From CAYFYS01 sp965202905 (lineage in GTDB: Bacteria > Pseudomonadota > Alphaproteobacteria > MPNO01): 64,000 nt of DNA. The notes below the pieces were generated by a model. It did no database searches. It worked only from the letters and a program-made list of their open reading frames with translations, and was not told where the DNA came from. Shown here piece by piece: positions 27,105-36,041 of this stretch (position 1 is the stretch's first letter; each line of letters begins with the position of its first letter). The stretch covers positions 2,666,001 through 2,730,000 of the forward strand of contig OZ241868.1 of the NCBI GenBank assembly GCA_965202905.1, given 5' to 3'. The translations under genes were made by a program, and so were the position numbers.

Positions 27105-28195
27105 TGAGCCGTTCGAGGATCGGAGTCTACGAAGTGTTCCACATGTTCCCGGATGAGGCCGCGGCGCGGGAGTACCTCGAGGGGCGGCGCTGGCCGGATG
27201 GCGTGTCGCGCCCGCACTACGCTGAGGCGAAGCGCATCACGGCTCGCAAGAACGGCTACTATCGCCGCAACGCCTGCAAACGCGACTTTGCGGTACGGTG
27301 TATACCGGCGCGATCTTCAAGGGGTCGCATATTTCGCTGAACCAGTGGATTTAAATGATAGACTGATGGTCGACTAGATACATATAACGACAATCCTGGT
27401 CGACAATTCTCCGACATCACCGCCCTTCTCGACGAAACCCTCACCTACCTGCAAGAAAAATCTAAGAACAATGCTTAAAGAACTGGTATCTATGATGGCG
27501 TAATCATGGTGGGTTCGCTGACTGGCGTGGCCATATTTGTGGTGCTCCTCGCAGCGTTGTATGTGATAGCTCAGTGTACCCTTTGATAACGGCGCGCAAG
27601 GGCATCTCCATTACGCAACTCGCCAAGAAGATCGGCATCACTCAGAAGTCGGCTTGTTTCATGCTCCAGCGCCTGCGGAAAGCCTGCGGCAACGACGACA
27701 CGACGCTTGGCGGCGCCGTCGCGGTTGACGAGACCTGCATCGGCGGCAAGGAGAAGAACAAGCACGCCGACAAGAAGCTGAACGCGAAGCGCAGCGCTGT
27801 CGGCAAGCGAACGATCCTCAGCATGCACGAGCGCGGCGGACGGACCAGGGCGCAACCGGTCCTGCGCGTCGATAGCCGCCACGCTGCATCCCGCCATCCA
27901 CAAATCTGTGAAGCTCGGATCCACCATCCATACCGACGAGCATGGGGGCTACTGTGGTGTCGGCGGCGCGTTCTACGTTCACGAACGAACCGACCACAGC
28001 GCGGGTGAATACGTCCGCGACGGTATGACGACCAACAGCATCGAAAGCGTATGGGCAGTGAGAAAGCGCGGATTGCACGGTGTCTACCACCACGCCAGCC
28101 AGAAGCACCTTCGCCGCTCTGTGGACGAGTTCACTGTGGGAGTGCCAGCTACGAGACGAGGCCGAATTACGCCGGAAACTGCGGTGTTTCCTGGG
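27105..28195 (+). mobile_element. Degenerate ISXO2-like (IS1595-family) transposase, split and frameshifted
   Basis: Fragments of one transposase occur in order: FPDEAAAREYLEGRRWPDG and AKRITARKNGYYRRNACK (27150-27290), YTGAIFKGSHISLNQW (about 27300-27350, other frame), LITARKGISITQLAKKIGIT with VDETCIGGKEKNKHADKK (27574-27800), then STIHTDEHGGY and TTNSIESVWAVRKRGLHGVY (27915-28120, third frame). About 220 bp of AT-richer DNA separates LNQW from LITARKG, where the proteins should be continuous. It lies between the radical SAM gene and rnhB. Confidence 0.85.
27506..27586 (+). CDS. Tiny ORF with one hydrophobic segment inside the IS interruption
   Basis: A 26-codon ORF MVGSLTGVAIFVVLLAALYV ending IAQCTL. 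It lies in the AT-richer insert that splits the transposase. A coding-looking fragment (SDITALLDETLTYLQEKSK, stop about 27478) lies just upstream. Both may come from a gene carried in by rearrangement. Function unknown; it may be chance. Confidence 0.25.
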   Translation: MVGSLTGVAIFVVLLAALYVIAQCTL

Positions 28196-28216
28196 TTAAA
28201 GGAGGCAAGAATATAA

Positions 28217-28570
28217 TTCTCCTCCAGAGACCCGCCGGGACCGCACGGCGCGATGGCCTCCGATGCCGGGCCGATGTGAATCGCCTTGGTCGGGCTGACC
28301 GCGGTCGAACGCGGCGCCTGGCGCGAGGCGACGATCGAATCGGTCCGGCCGGTCAGGGCCCTCCTGATGCCGGAGCCTCCCGATGATGATATTCTTCCGG
28401 TCGATCGGGCTGTTCGAGACCGCGCTCAACATCGGCATCCTGCGCATGTCGGGGGAGCGCCGGCGGCGGACATTCCCGGAGGGCGCGATGTTCCGGCAAT
28501 CGGGCGAGTTCTTCTTCATGCCAGCGGCAAGCGGCAGGGCCGGCGGCGGCCCCCCGGACCGGCGGCCGGG
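28217..28570. other. Intergenic between IS remnant and rnhB
   Basis: No recognisable gene. A 63-codon ORF from 28383 (MMIFFRSIGLFETALN) has unusual local AT content but ends without similarity I can name. In related genomes the radical SAM gene and rnhB are usually close, so much of this may be debris from the IS insertion. Confidence 0.4.
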
Positions 28571-29215
28571 ATGATCCGGCGCGGCCGCCGGGCCCGGGCG
28601 AGGCCCGACTTTTCCATCGAGCGCGACCGGCCGGGCGTCGTGGCCGGAATCGACGAGGCCGGCCGCGGGCCGTGGGCCGGCCCGGTGGTCGCCGCCGCGG
28701 TGGTCCTCGACCCCGATCGGCTGCCGGCCGCCCTTGCCGAGGGGATCGACGACTCCAAGGCGCTCGGCCCGGCCCGGCGGCATGAGCTCTATGGCGGGCT
28801 GCGCCGTCATGCCGCGATCGGGATCGGCGCGGCGAGCGTCGCCGAGATCGAAGACCTCAACATCCTGCAGGCGACCTTCCGGGCGATGGCGCGCGCGCTC
28901 GACGCGCTGCCGCTCACGCCCACGCTTGCGCTGGTCGACGGCGACCGGGCGCCCGAACTCTCCTGCCGCGCCGAGCCGGTGATCGGCGGCGACAGGCGCT
29001 CGCTGTCGATCGCCGCGGCCTCGATCGTCGCCAAGCTGACCCGCGACCGGATCATGGCGCGGCTGGCGGCCCGCTATCCGGGCTTCGGTTGGGAGCGCAA
29101 CGCGGGCTACGGCGTGCCCGAGCACCGGGACGGCCTCGCCCGATGGGGCGTCACCCCGCATCACCGGCGGAATTTCGCGCCGATACGCAGGATCCTGGGG
29201 TCGAGTCCGGGCTGA
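28571..29215 (+). CDS. rnhB: Ribonuclease HII
   Basis: A 214-residue RNase HII. The catalytic acidic residues are visible in VAGIDEAGRGPWAGPVVAA (residues about 21-39) and ALVDGDRAPEL, with SIAAASIVAKLTRDRIM and a C-terminal GYGVPEHRDGLARWGVTPHHR. It removes ribonucleotides and RNA primers from RNA-DNA hybrids. ATG 28571 is directly preceded by GGCCGGG, a modest ribosome site. Confidence 0.93.
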   Translation: MIRRGRRARARPDFSIERDRPGVVAGIDEAGRGPWAGPVVAAAVVLDPDRLPAALAEGIDDSKALGPARRHELYGGLRRHAAIGIGAASVAEIEDLNILQATFRAMARALDALPLTPTLALVDGDRAPELSCRAEPVIGGDRRSLSIAAASIVAKLTRDRIMARLAARYPGFGWERNAGYGVPEHRDGLARWGVTPHHRRNFAPIRRILGSSPG

Positions 29216-29227
29216 ATCCAACATCCG

Positions 29228-29420
29228 GTGGAAATCGATCCGCGCAACGGCGGCATCGCCGCCGCGGGCCTGCGCGGCTCGATCCACAAAGTGGGCGTCG
29301 GGGTCCAGGGCGCGCCGGCCTGCAATGGCTGGACCTTCTGGTATTTCAACGCGCGCGGCGGGCCGACGCCAATCGACGCCCTGCGCCAGCGGATCCGCGC
29401 GGAGATGAACCAGCCGGCGC
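29228..29420 (+). pseudogene. ccrM: C-terminal remnant of the CcrM-type DNA adenine methyltransferase
   Basis: About 60 codons read LRGSIHKVGVGVQGAPACNG, then WTFWYF and IDALRQRIRAEM. This is the C-terminal domain of CcrM, the GANTC cell-cycle methyltransferase. The catalytic domain (DPPY and FxGxG motifs) is absent: rnhB ends at 29215, only 12 bp earlier. rnhB-ccrM-mutY order is common in alphaproteobacteria, so an internal deletion of ccrM is the likely cause. Confidence 0.75.
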
Positions 29421-30500
29421 GGCGTGCGCCGCGACATGCCCCGTGGCGTGCCCCGTGGCGTGCCGGACGATCTTTTTCATCACGCTCGGCAGGGCGTGCT
29501 CGCCCAGCCGCTCGAGCGGCGACCACAGCCCGTCGATCGCCTGCCAGCCCTCGCCGATGCGGGCGGTCACGACCGCGAGCTCCAGGTGGAAATGGGTGAA
29601 GGTGTGCCGCACGCCGCCCGGCAAGAGCCGCCAGTCCGCAACCGCCGGGGCGAAGGCGGCGGCCTCGCCTTCAGGCCAGGCCCCGGGGCGCCACGCGGTC
29701 GATGGGATTTCCGTCATTCCGCCGAGCAGGCCGCGCGTCGGCCGGCGGCGCAGCAGCACCGCGCCGTCCGCGCGCACCGTCCAGAACGCGACGCCATGCC
29801 GCGTCGGCCGCGCCGCCTTGGGCGCCCTGCCCGGCAGGTCCCCGGCGATGCCGGCGGCGCGGCCGCGGCAGGCCGCGCGCCAGGGGCAGCGGCCGCATTT
29901 GGGCGCGCGCGGGGTGCAGACCGTCGCCCCGAGATCCATCATCGCCTGGGCGTAATCTCCCGGACGCTCCTCGGGGGTCAACCGGCCGGCGAGACCGACC
30001 AGCGCCTTCCTGGCGCCGGGCAGCGGGTCCTCGACGGCGAACAGCCGCGCGATCACGCGCTCGACATTGCCGTCGACGACCACGGCGCGCCGGCCGAAGG
30101 CGATCGCCGCGATCGCGGCCGCAGTGTAGGAGCCGATTCCCGGCAATTTCCGCAGCGCGGCCTCGGACTCCGGGAAGCGCCCGCCGTGATCGGCCTGCAC
30201 CGTCTGCGCGCAGCGGTGCAGGTTGCGCGCACGCGCGTAGTAGCCGAGCCCCTGCCAGGCATGGAGCACATGGTCGAGCTCCGCCCCGGCCAGATCCTCC
30301 AGCCGGGGCCAGAGGGCCAGGAACCGCCGAAAATAGCCCTCCACGGCCGCGACCGTGGTCTGCTGCAGCATGATTTCGCTGAGCCACACGCGATAGGGAT
30401 CGGCAGCCTCGCCCGGCGGCGCCCGCCAGGGCAGCGTCCGGCGGTGACGATCGTACCATGCCAGCAGCCGGCAGCCGGCCGGGCCGTCCGACGGGCTCAC
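29346..30500 (-). CDS. mutY: A/G-specific adenine glycosylase
   Basis: A 384-residue MutY. EIMLQQTTVAAVE carries the catalytic Glu, LPGIGSYTAAAIAAIAFG is the helix-hairpin-helix, the catalytic Asp is in VVVDGNVERV, and the 4Fe-4S site is CTPRAPKCGRCPWRAAC. The NUDIX-like C-terminal domain follows (FWTVRADGAVLLRRRP). The last ~40 residues (from RHATGHATGH) are not family sequence: they come from reading antisense into the ccrM remnant. The start is GTG 30500, 16 bp from the divergent DUF721 gene. Confidence 0.92.
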   Translation of the reverse strand: MSPSDGPAGCRLLAWYDRHRRTLPWRAPPGEAADPYRVWLSEIMLQQTTVAAVEGYFRRFLALWPRLEDLAGAELDHVLHAWQGLGYYARARNLHRCAQTVQADHGGRFPESEAALRKLPGIGSYTAAAIAAIAFGRRAVVVDGNVERVIARLFAVEDPLPGARKALVGLAGRLTPEERPGDYAQAMMDLGATVCTPRAPKCGRCPWRAACRGRAAGIAGDLPGRAPKAARPTRHGVAFWTVRADGAVLLRRRPTRGLLGGMTEIPSTAWRPGAWPEGEAAAFAPAVADWRLLPGGVRHTFTHFHLELAVVTARIGEGWQAIDGLWSPLERLGEHALPSVMKKIVRHATGHATGHVAAHAAPAGSSPRGSAGAGRRLASARRAR

Positions 30501-30516
30501 GGAACCGTCGCCATTC

Positions 30517-31068
30517 GTGAACCACCGATTCGTTGTTTCGCGCGCCGCGCCAGAATACCATACCGGCGGCGCGACGAGGACGGAGCGGGCGGTGGCGATC
30601 GCATTGAATGCCCTGGTCTCGAAGATGGTCCGTCAGGCCCTGTGGCGCCGCGGCTTCAGCGAGCCGGCGCTGGTTACCCAGTGGGCATCCATCGCAGGCG
30701 CCGCGCTCGCCGCCAGGACCGCGCCGCTCAGGATCGTCTTTCCGCGCAGGGAGCGAACCGGCGGAACGCTGCATGTGAAGGTCGACGGGCCGTTCGCGGT
30801 GGAGCTTCAGCACGTTGCACCGCTGGTCGTCGAGCGCGTGAACGCCTATTACGGGTTCGCGGCGCTGGACCGCCTGGCGTTGCACCAGGCCCCCGTCCAG
30901 GCGCGCGCCGAACGGCGGGAAGACAGCGCACCTGCGGACGGCGCGCGGCCGAATCGGCCCGCGCCGCAGGCGGCCGTCGTTGAGATCGGGAATCGGGGGA
31001 CGGGGACGGCCGTTCGACGGCGCGGGCAGGGATCCCGGGCCGAGACGGCCGAACGACCGCGCAGGTAA
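30517..31068 (+). CDS. DUF721 (DciA-like) protein
   Basis: A 183-residue protein with the DUF721 core LVSKMVRQALWRRGFSEPAL, WASIAGAALAARTAPL and GTLHVKVDGPFAVELQHVAP. DciA-family proteins help load the DnaB helicase, though this alphaproteobacterial group is less studied. GTG 30517 gives the longest form; GTG 30591 after GGAG is a shorter candidate. Place between mutY and the DsbA-like gene is typical. Confidence 0.8.
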   Translation: MNHRFVVSRAAPEYHTGGATRTERAVAIALNALVSKMVRQALWRRGFSEPALVTQWASIAGAALAARTAPLRIVFPRRERTGGTLHVKVDGPFAVELQHVAPLVVERVNAYYGFAALDRLALHQAPVQARAERREDSAPADGARPNRPAPQAAVVEIGNRGTGTAVRRRGQGSRAETAERPRR

Positions 31069-31150
31069 CCGGTTCGCGGCGGCTTCGGGCTCGTGGGCTG
31101 CTGGACGGCGATGCGCTGAATCGTCTATGTATTGTAGGGTGGAATCGTCA

Positions 31151-31813
31151 ATGCGGAATATCTCGAAAGCTCGCGCGTCATCGATCGCCTATGGTCTCGC
31201 CGGGCTCCTCATGGCCGCGATCCTGAGCGAGGGCGCGCTGGCCCAGGCCGACGCGCCCAGGCCGGACCAGATTTTCGACGCCGTCCCGGTCACGGAAACC
31301 GACATGGTCCTCGGCCGGGCCGACGCGCCGGTGACCATCATCGAGTACGCCTCGCTCACCTGTCCGCACTGCGCGCAGTTCCACGGCGAGGTGCTGCCGA
31401 AGATCAGGAAGGCCTATATAGAGACCGGCAAGGCGCGGCTGGTCTATCGCGACTTCCCGCTCGACCGCGTGGCGCTCGCCGGCTCGATCCTGGCCCGATG
31501 CGCCGGGCCGGGCCGCTATTTCGGCTTCATCGACCTTCTGTTCAAGGACCGGAGCCGCTGGTCGCAGGCGGGCAGCCCGATGCAGGCGCTGGGCCAACTC
31601 GCCCGCCTGGGCGGCCTGTCGCAGGCGAAGTTCGATTCCTGCCTGAAGGACGAATCGATCCGGCGGATCGTGCTCGACCAGCGGCTTGCCGGCGAGCGCG
31701 AGTACCGGATCAGCTCCACGCCAACGTTGATCATCAACGGCCGCAAGTACAACGGCGGGCTGACCTTCGCCCAAATGCGCGCGGTCGTCGAGCCGATCCT
31801 GTCCAACGACTAG
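31151..31813 (+). CDS. DsbA-family thioredoxin-like protein, exported
   Basis: A 220-residue protein with a signal peptide (IAYGLAGLLMAAILSEGALAQ), then the thioredoxin-fold start VTIIEYASLTCPHCAQFHGE with CPHC redox pair, and cis-Pro in SSTPTLIINGRKY. It likely works in periplasmic disulfide formation. ATG 31151 follows GGGTGGA. Its stop TAG is the TAG of the CTAG end of element A2. Confidence 0.9.
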   Translation: MRNISKARASSIAYGLAGLLMAAILSEGALAQADAPRPDQIFDAVPVTETDMVLGRADAPVTIIEYASLTCPHCAQFHGEVLPKIRKAYIETGKARLVYRDFPLDRVALAGSILARCAGPGRYFGFIDLLFKDRSRWSQAGSPMQALGQLARLGGLSQAKFDSCLKDESIRRIVLDQRLAGEREYRISSTPTLIINGRKYNGGLTFAQMRAVVEPILSND

Positions 31814-31963
31814 TGGTTCGAATCTTTCGCTTCGAACCACTGGTTTTATGTTGATGGATCAAATTATCGAGACATTTGAATGCGTTATGGTCCCCAGATC
31901 ATCATCGGCCGGGGGATTCACCGGGGGATTCAGGGGATCCAAATGTCTCGGTCGATCCACTAG
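31810..31963 (+). repeat. Element A copy 2
   Basis: Same plan as copy 1: CTAGTGGTTCGAATC hairpin end (stem AGTGGTTCGAA / TTCGAACCACT, then GGTTTT), the GAGACATTTG ... CAAATGTCTCG inverted repeat, and end GATCCACTAG. The middle holds one extra unit of CCGGGGGATTCA compared with copy 1. It fills the space between the DsbA-like gene, whose stop it supplies, and smc, which starts 15 bp later. Confidence 0.8.
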
Positions 31964-31978
31964 CGGGTTCCGGGCGCC

Positions 31979-34900
31979 TTGCATTTCACACGGCTGCGCC
32001 TGAGCGGGTTCAAGTCCTTCGTCGATCCCTCCGAGGTCCACATCGATCCCGGGCTGACCGGGATCGTCGGCCCGAACGGGTGCGGCAAGTCGAACGTCGT
32101 GGAGGCGCTGCGCTGGGTGATGGGCGAGACCGCGCCCACCCAGATGCGCGGCAGCGAGATGGACGACGTCATCTTCGCCGGCGCCAGCGACCGGCCGCCG
32201 CGCAACATCGCCGAGGTGCTGCTCAGCATCGACAACTCCGACCGCTCGGCTCCGGCGGCCTATAACGAGGGCGCCGAGATCGACGTCAGCCGACGGATCG
32301 AGCGGGGCGGCGGCTCGCTGTTCCGGGTCAACGGCCGCGACGTGCGGGCGCGCGACGTCCAGACGCTGTTCGCCGACACCTCCACCGGCGCGCGCTCGAC
32401 GGCGATCGTGAGCCAGGGCCGCATCGGCGAGATGATCAACGCCAGGCCGGCCGAGCGCCGCCGCGTGCTGGAGGAGGCGGCCGGCATCACCGGGCTGCAC
32501 GCCAGGCGCCATGAGGCGGAGCTCCGCCTGCGCGCGGCGGAGACCAATCTCGAACGGCTCGACGACGTCATCGGCGCGCTGGAGGAGCGGCGCCGCGCGC
32601 TCAAACGTCAGGCCCGGCAGGCCAGCCGCTACCGCAATCTCAGCGATCACATCCGCCGCGCCGAGGCGATGCTGCTTCACCGGCGCTGGGACGAGGCGAC
32701 CGACGCCCTGGCAAGTGCCCGCGCGGGGCTCGCCCAGGCCGAGGAAGCGGTCGCCGGGACCGCCGGGCTGGTTGCCCGCGCCACGGCCGAACAGGAAGAC
32801 TGCGCGGCCACGCTTCCGGGGCTTCGCGGCAAGGAAGCCGAATCGGCCGCGGCTCTCCAGCGCCTGCTGGCGGCGCGTGAGGCCATCGACGCCGAGAACC
32901 GGCGGATCGGCGAGGCGCAGGCCGCGCTGGCAGGCCGGCTGGAGCAACTCGACGGCGACCTCGCGCGCGAGCGGACGCGCCGATCGGATGCGGAGCAGGC
33001 GCTGAAGCGGCTGGAGTCCGAGCAGACGGAGCTCAACGGCCTGGAGGACAACGCCGCGGCGGCGGCCGAAACCCTGGCCGAACGGCTTGCCGAATCCGAC
33101 AAAACCGCGGCGGCGGCCGAGGAAGATCACGCCGAATCGGTGCGCGTGCTGGCCGGGATCGACTCGCGCCGCGGCGAGCTCGACCGCCGCCTGCAGGCGC
33201 TCGACGCCCAGCGCCTGCGGCAGCGGGCGCGGCGCGAAGACCTCTTGCGGGCGCAGGCCGATCAGGTTTCGCCGGCCGATCTGGAGACCGCTTTCGCGAC
33301 TGCGGAGTCCGCGACCGCCGCGGCGGCGGGCCGTCTGGAGGCCGCGCAGAACCGGCTGGTCGAGGCGGAGGCCGCAAGGGCCGCCGCCGAGGACGAGGAC
33401 GGCGCCGCCCGCGAGAGTCTGCGCACCGCCGGGACCGACGTCGACCGGGCCGAAGCGGAGATCGCCGCCCTGGCGGCCCTCTTGGACGCCGGCTTGGATG
33501 CCGGCGAGCCGGGGCTGTGGCCGCCGATGATCGACATGGTCAAAGTAACCCCCGGCTACGAGATCACGCTCGGCGCCGCGCTCGGCGACGACCTTCTGGC
33601 TCCGGGCGACGACGCCGCGCCGGTTCATTGGCATGACCTCGGCCCGGACATCGAGGCGCCGCCCTTGCCGGCCGGGACGCGCGCGCTGTCGGAGGTCGTC
33701 TCCGCCCCGCCGGCGTTGCAGCGCCGGCTGGCGCAGATCGGCCTGGTCGAGGACGAAGCCGCCGCCCAACCGCTCGCCGGCCGGCTCGTCCAGGGCCAGC
33801 GCCTCGTTGCGCGCTCTGGCGCGCTCTGGCGGTGGGACGGGTATCGCATCGCCGCGGGCGCACCGACGACCGCCGCAACCAGAATGGCCCAGCGCAATCG
33901 CCTGGGCGGGTTGCGCGCAGCGTCGAGCCGCCTCGAAGCCGCGCAGGCGGCCGCCGGGGCGCGGGCCCGGACGACGGGCCAGGCGCTTGGCGATACGGTG
34001 GCGGCGGACCAGGCCGCCCGAAACGCGCTGCGCGAGGCCGAGGCGGCGCTGAGCGCCGCGAGGTCGGCGGAATCGGATCGTCGCTCGCGGCTGGCGTCCG
34101 CGCGCGCGCAGCGCCGGTCGAACGACGAGGCGCTCGCCGCGGCCACGACGGAGATGGCGGAGACCGAGATCCAGTTCTCCGGCGCGGAAGGGGAGCGCGC
34201 GGCCTTGCCCGACCAGGCCGCGGCGACCGAGGCGCTCGCCGCGGCGCGGAGCCGGCTTGCCGCGCTGCGCGAGGACGCAGCGACCGTCCGTCAGGACTAC
34301 CAGCGCCATGTCGCCGAGGCCGGGGCGCGGCGACAGCGGATCGCCGCGATCGACGCCGAGACAGGGTCCTGGCGCGGGCGGGCGGCAGACGCCGCCCGGC
34401 ACGCCGGGGATCTGGACTCGCGCCGCCAGGCCGCGCTGGCCGAACGCGAGTCGCTTGCCGCGCGGCCGGCCGGGCTGGCGGCCGGGCGCGCCTCGCTCGA
34501 CGACGAGATCGGCGCGGCCGAGGCCGATCGCGACCGCGCCGCCGGCGTCCTGGCCGACGCCGAGTCGCGGGTCGGGCAAAGCGCCCGCGCCCTGCGCGCC
34601 GCCGAGGCGCAGCTCGCCGACGACCGGGAAGAGCGGGTTCGCCGGGAGGCCGCCGCGAGTCAGGCCGACCTGGCCGTCCGGGCGGTCGCCGAGCGGGTGC
34701 GCGAACGGCTGGGCGGCGCGCCGGAGGATGCGCTGGCCGCCGCCGGCCTGGACGAGACCGCCGAGATCCCCGATACGGCCGCGCTGGAGACTCGCCTGGA
34801 GCGCTCTCTGCGCGAGCGCGAGATCATGGGCCCGGTCAATCTGCGCGCCGAGGCCGAGGCCGCCGAGCTCGATGCCCGGATCGCGACGATGCACGAGGAG

Positions 34901-35452
34901 CGCGAGGACCTGATCGGCGCGATCGCCAGGCTGCGCCAGGGAATCGCCGGGCTGAACCGCGAGGGCCGCGGGCGGCTGATCGGCGCCTTCGAGACCGTCG
35001 ACGGGCATTTCCGGGCGATCTTCACGCGGCTGTTCGGCGGCGGCAACGCCCGCCTGGCGCTGACCGAGGCCGAGGACCCGTTCGAGTGCGGCCTCGAGGT
35101 GATGGCGAGCCCGCCGGGCAAGAGGCTGCAGACGATGTCGCTGATGTCGGGCGGCGAGCGGGCGCTGTCGGCGATCTCGCTCCTGTTCGCAGTCTTCCTG
35201 ACCAACCCCGCGCCGATCTGCGTGCTCGACGAGGTCGACGCCGCGCTCGACGACCACAATGTCGACCGGTTCTGCGATCTGTTGAACGAGATCTCCGGCA
35301 ACACCGAGACCCGCTTCCTGGTGATCACCCATCACCGCGTGACCATGGCGCGGATGGACCGGCTATACGGCGTGACCATGCCGGAGAACGGCGTCTCCCA
35401 GCTCGTCTCGGTGGACCTGCGGACGGCCGAGCGGCTGCGCGGGTCGGCTTAG
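31979..35452 (+). CDS. smc: Chromosome segregation protein SMC
   Basis: An 1157-residue SMC ATPase. Walker A is GPNGCGKSN (31-39); long heptad-rich arms flank a hinge (about 515-620); the C-terminal head has signature SLMSGGERALSA and Walker B PICVLDEVDAALD. It condenses and aligns sister chromosomes. The TTG start at 31979 is chosen because the family N-terminus (HFTRLRLSGFKSFVDP) begins at once and element A2 ends just before it. Confidence 0.93.
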   Translation: MHFTRLRLSGFKSFVDPSEVHIDPGLTGIVGPNGCGKSNVVEALRWVMGETAPTQMRGSEMDDVIFAGASDRPPRNIAEVLLSIDNSDRSAPAAYNEGAEIDVSRRIERGGGSLFRVNGRDVRARDVQTLFADTSTGARSTAIVSQGRIGEMINARPAERRRVLEEAAGITGLHARRHEAELRLRAAETNLERLDDVIGALEERRRALKRQARQASRYRNLSDHIRRAEAMLLHRRWDEATDALASARAGLAQAEEAVAGTAGLVARATAEQEDCAATLPGLRGKEAESAAALQRLLAAREAIDAENRRIGEAQAALAGRLEQLDGDLARERTRRSDAEQALKRLESEQTELNGLEDNAAAAAETLAERLAESDKTAAAAEEDHAESVRVLAGIDSRRGELDRRLQALDAQRLRQRARREDLLRAQADQVSPADLETAFATAESATAAAAGRLEAAQNRLVEAEAARAAAEDEDGAARESLRTAGTDVDRAEAEIAALAALLDAGLDAGEPGLWPPMIDMVKVTPGYEITLGAALGDDLLAPGDDAAPVHWHDLGPDIEAPPLPAGTRALSEVVSAPPALQRRLAQIGLVEDEAAAQPLAGRLVQGQRLVARSGALWRWDGYRIAAGAPTTAATRMAQRNRLGGLRAASSRLEAAQAAAGARARTTGQALGDTVAADQAARNALREAEAALSAARSAESDRRSRLASARAQRRSNDEALAAATTEMAETEIQFSGAEGERAALPDQAAATEALAAARSRLAALREDAATVRQDYQRHVAEAGARRQRIAAIDAETGSWRGRAADAARHAGDLDSRRQAALAERESLAARPAGLAAGRASLDDEIGAAEADRDRAAGVLADAESRVGQSARALRAAEAQLADDREERVRREAAASQADLAVRAVAERVRERLGGAPEDALAAAGLDETAEIPDTAALETRLERSLREREIMGPVNLRAEAEAAELDARIATMHEEREDLIGAIARLRQGIAGLNREGRGRLIGAFETVDGHFRAIFTRLFGGGNARLALTEAEDPFECGLEVMASPPGKRLQTMSLMSGGERALSAISLLFAVFLTNPAPICVLDEVDAALDDHNVDRFCDLLNEISGNTETRFLVITHHRVTMARMDRLYGVTMPENGVSQLVSVDLRTAERLRGSA

Positions 35453-35518
35453 GCGGGGGCCGGACATGCGCGGCTTTGCCGCACCGTCGGAGCAACCATT
35501 AACCGTTTGATGTCAATT

Positions 35519-35562
35519 GGTTGCCGGGTGGTTGCCGGGTGGTTGCCGGGTGATCGCCGGGT
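35519..35562. repeat. Four 11-bp tandem repeats upstream of the atp promoter
   Basis: Three perfect GGTTGCCGGGT units and a fourth imperfect GATCGCCGGGT unit run to 35562, ending 12 bp before the -35 box of the F0 operon. A protein-binding role is possible but unproven. Confidence 0.7.
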
Positions 35563-35574
35563 CCGGCATTCTTC

Positions 35575-35603
35575 TTGACAGGCCGTGGGGCTCGCCGTAT
35601 CGT
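35575..35603 (+). promoter_or_regulatory. Sigma70-type promoter of the F0 operon
   Basis: TTGACA (35575-35580), 17-bp spacer, TATCGT (35598-35603), 75 bp before the atpI start. It lies after the smc stop and is the only clear promoter-like match ahead of atpI-B-E-F'-F. Confidence 0.6.
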
Positions 35604-35678
35604 GCGCCCGCCTGCGCCGGTCGCCTTGCGGTGTTCGGTTCGGGTGCCACGGCGCAATGTTTCCAGCGCAGCCGGTCC

Positions 35679-36041
35679 ATGTCCGAGCGCGATCTTCCCC
35701 CATCCCTCGGGGAGCTGGATGCGCGGCTCAAGCGAGCGCGCGCCGGCGAGTACGAGGAAGACCGGGCGGCCGCCCTGGCGCGGGAGCGCGGCAAGGGGTT
35801 CAGCCAGGCGCTGAGGATCGGGGTCGAGCTGGTCGCGGCGCTGGCGGTGGGCGTCGGGATCGGGCTGTTGCTGGACGGCTGGCTCGGGACGACGCCGTGG
35901 TTGTTGATCGTCTTTTTCGTCCTCGGCGCGGCGGCGGGGATGCTGAACGTTTATCGCGTGATGTCGAACATGAGCCAGGGTGTCGGCTACGCCGCCGACC
36001 GGCGGAAGGCGGAAGAGGCGAAGACCAGTGGCGAGCGCTGA
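35679..36041 (+). CDS. atpI: ATP synthase assembly protein AtpI
   Basis: A 120-residue membrane protein with two hydrophobic segments (LRIGVELVAALAVGVGIGLL and WLLIVFFVLGAAAGMLNVY), the AtpI/F0 gene 1 pattern. It aids assembly of the c-ring. First gene of the F0 operon; ATG 35679 starts the recognised sequence. The atpB start lies inside its 3' end. Confidence 0.85.
   Translation: MSERDLPPSLGELDARLKRARAGEYEEDRAAALARERGKGFSQALRIGVELVAALAVGVGIGLLLDGWLGTTPWLLIVFFVLGAAAGMLNVYRVMSNMSQGVGYAADRRKAEEAKTSGER

Noticed and set aside
31859..35335. An 1158-codon open frame antisense to smc
   Set aside because: Shadow of the smc codon bias; no motif or start signal.
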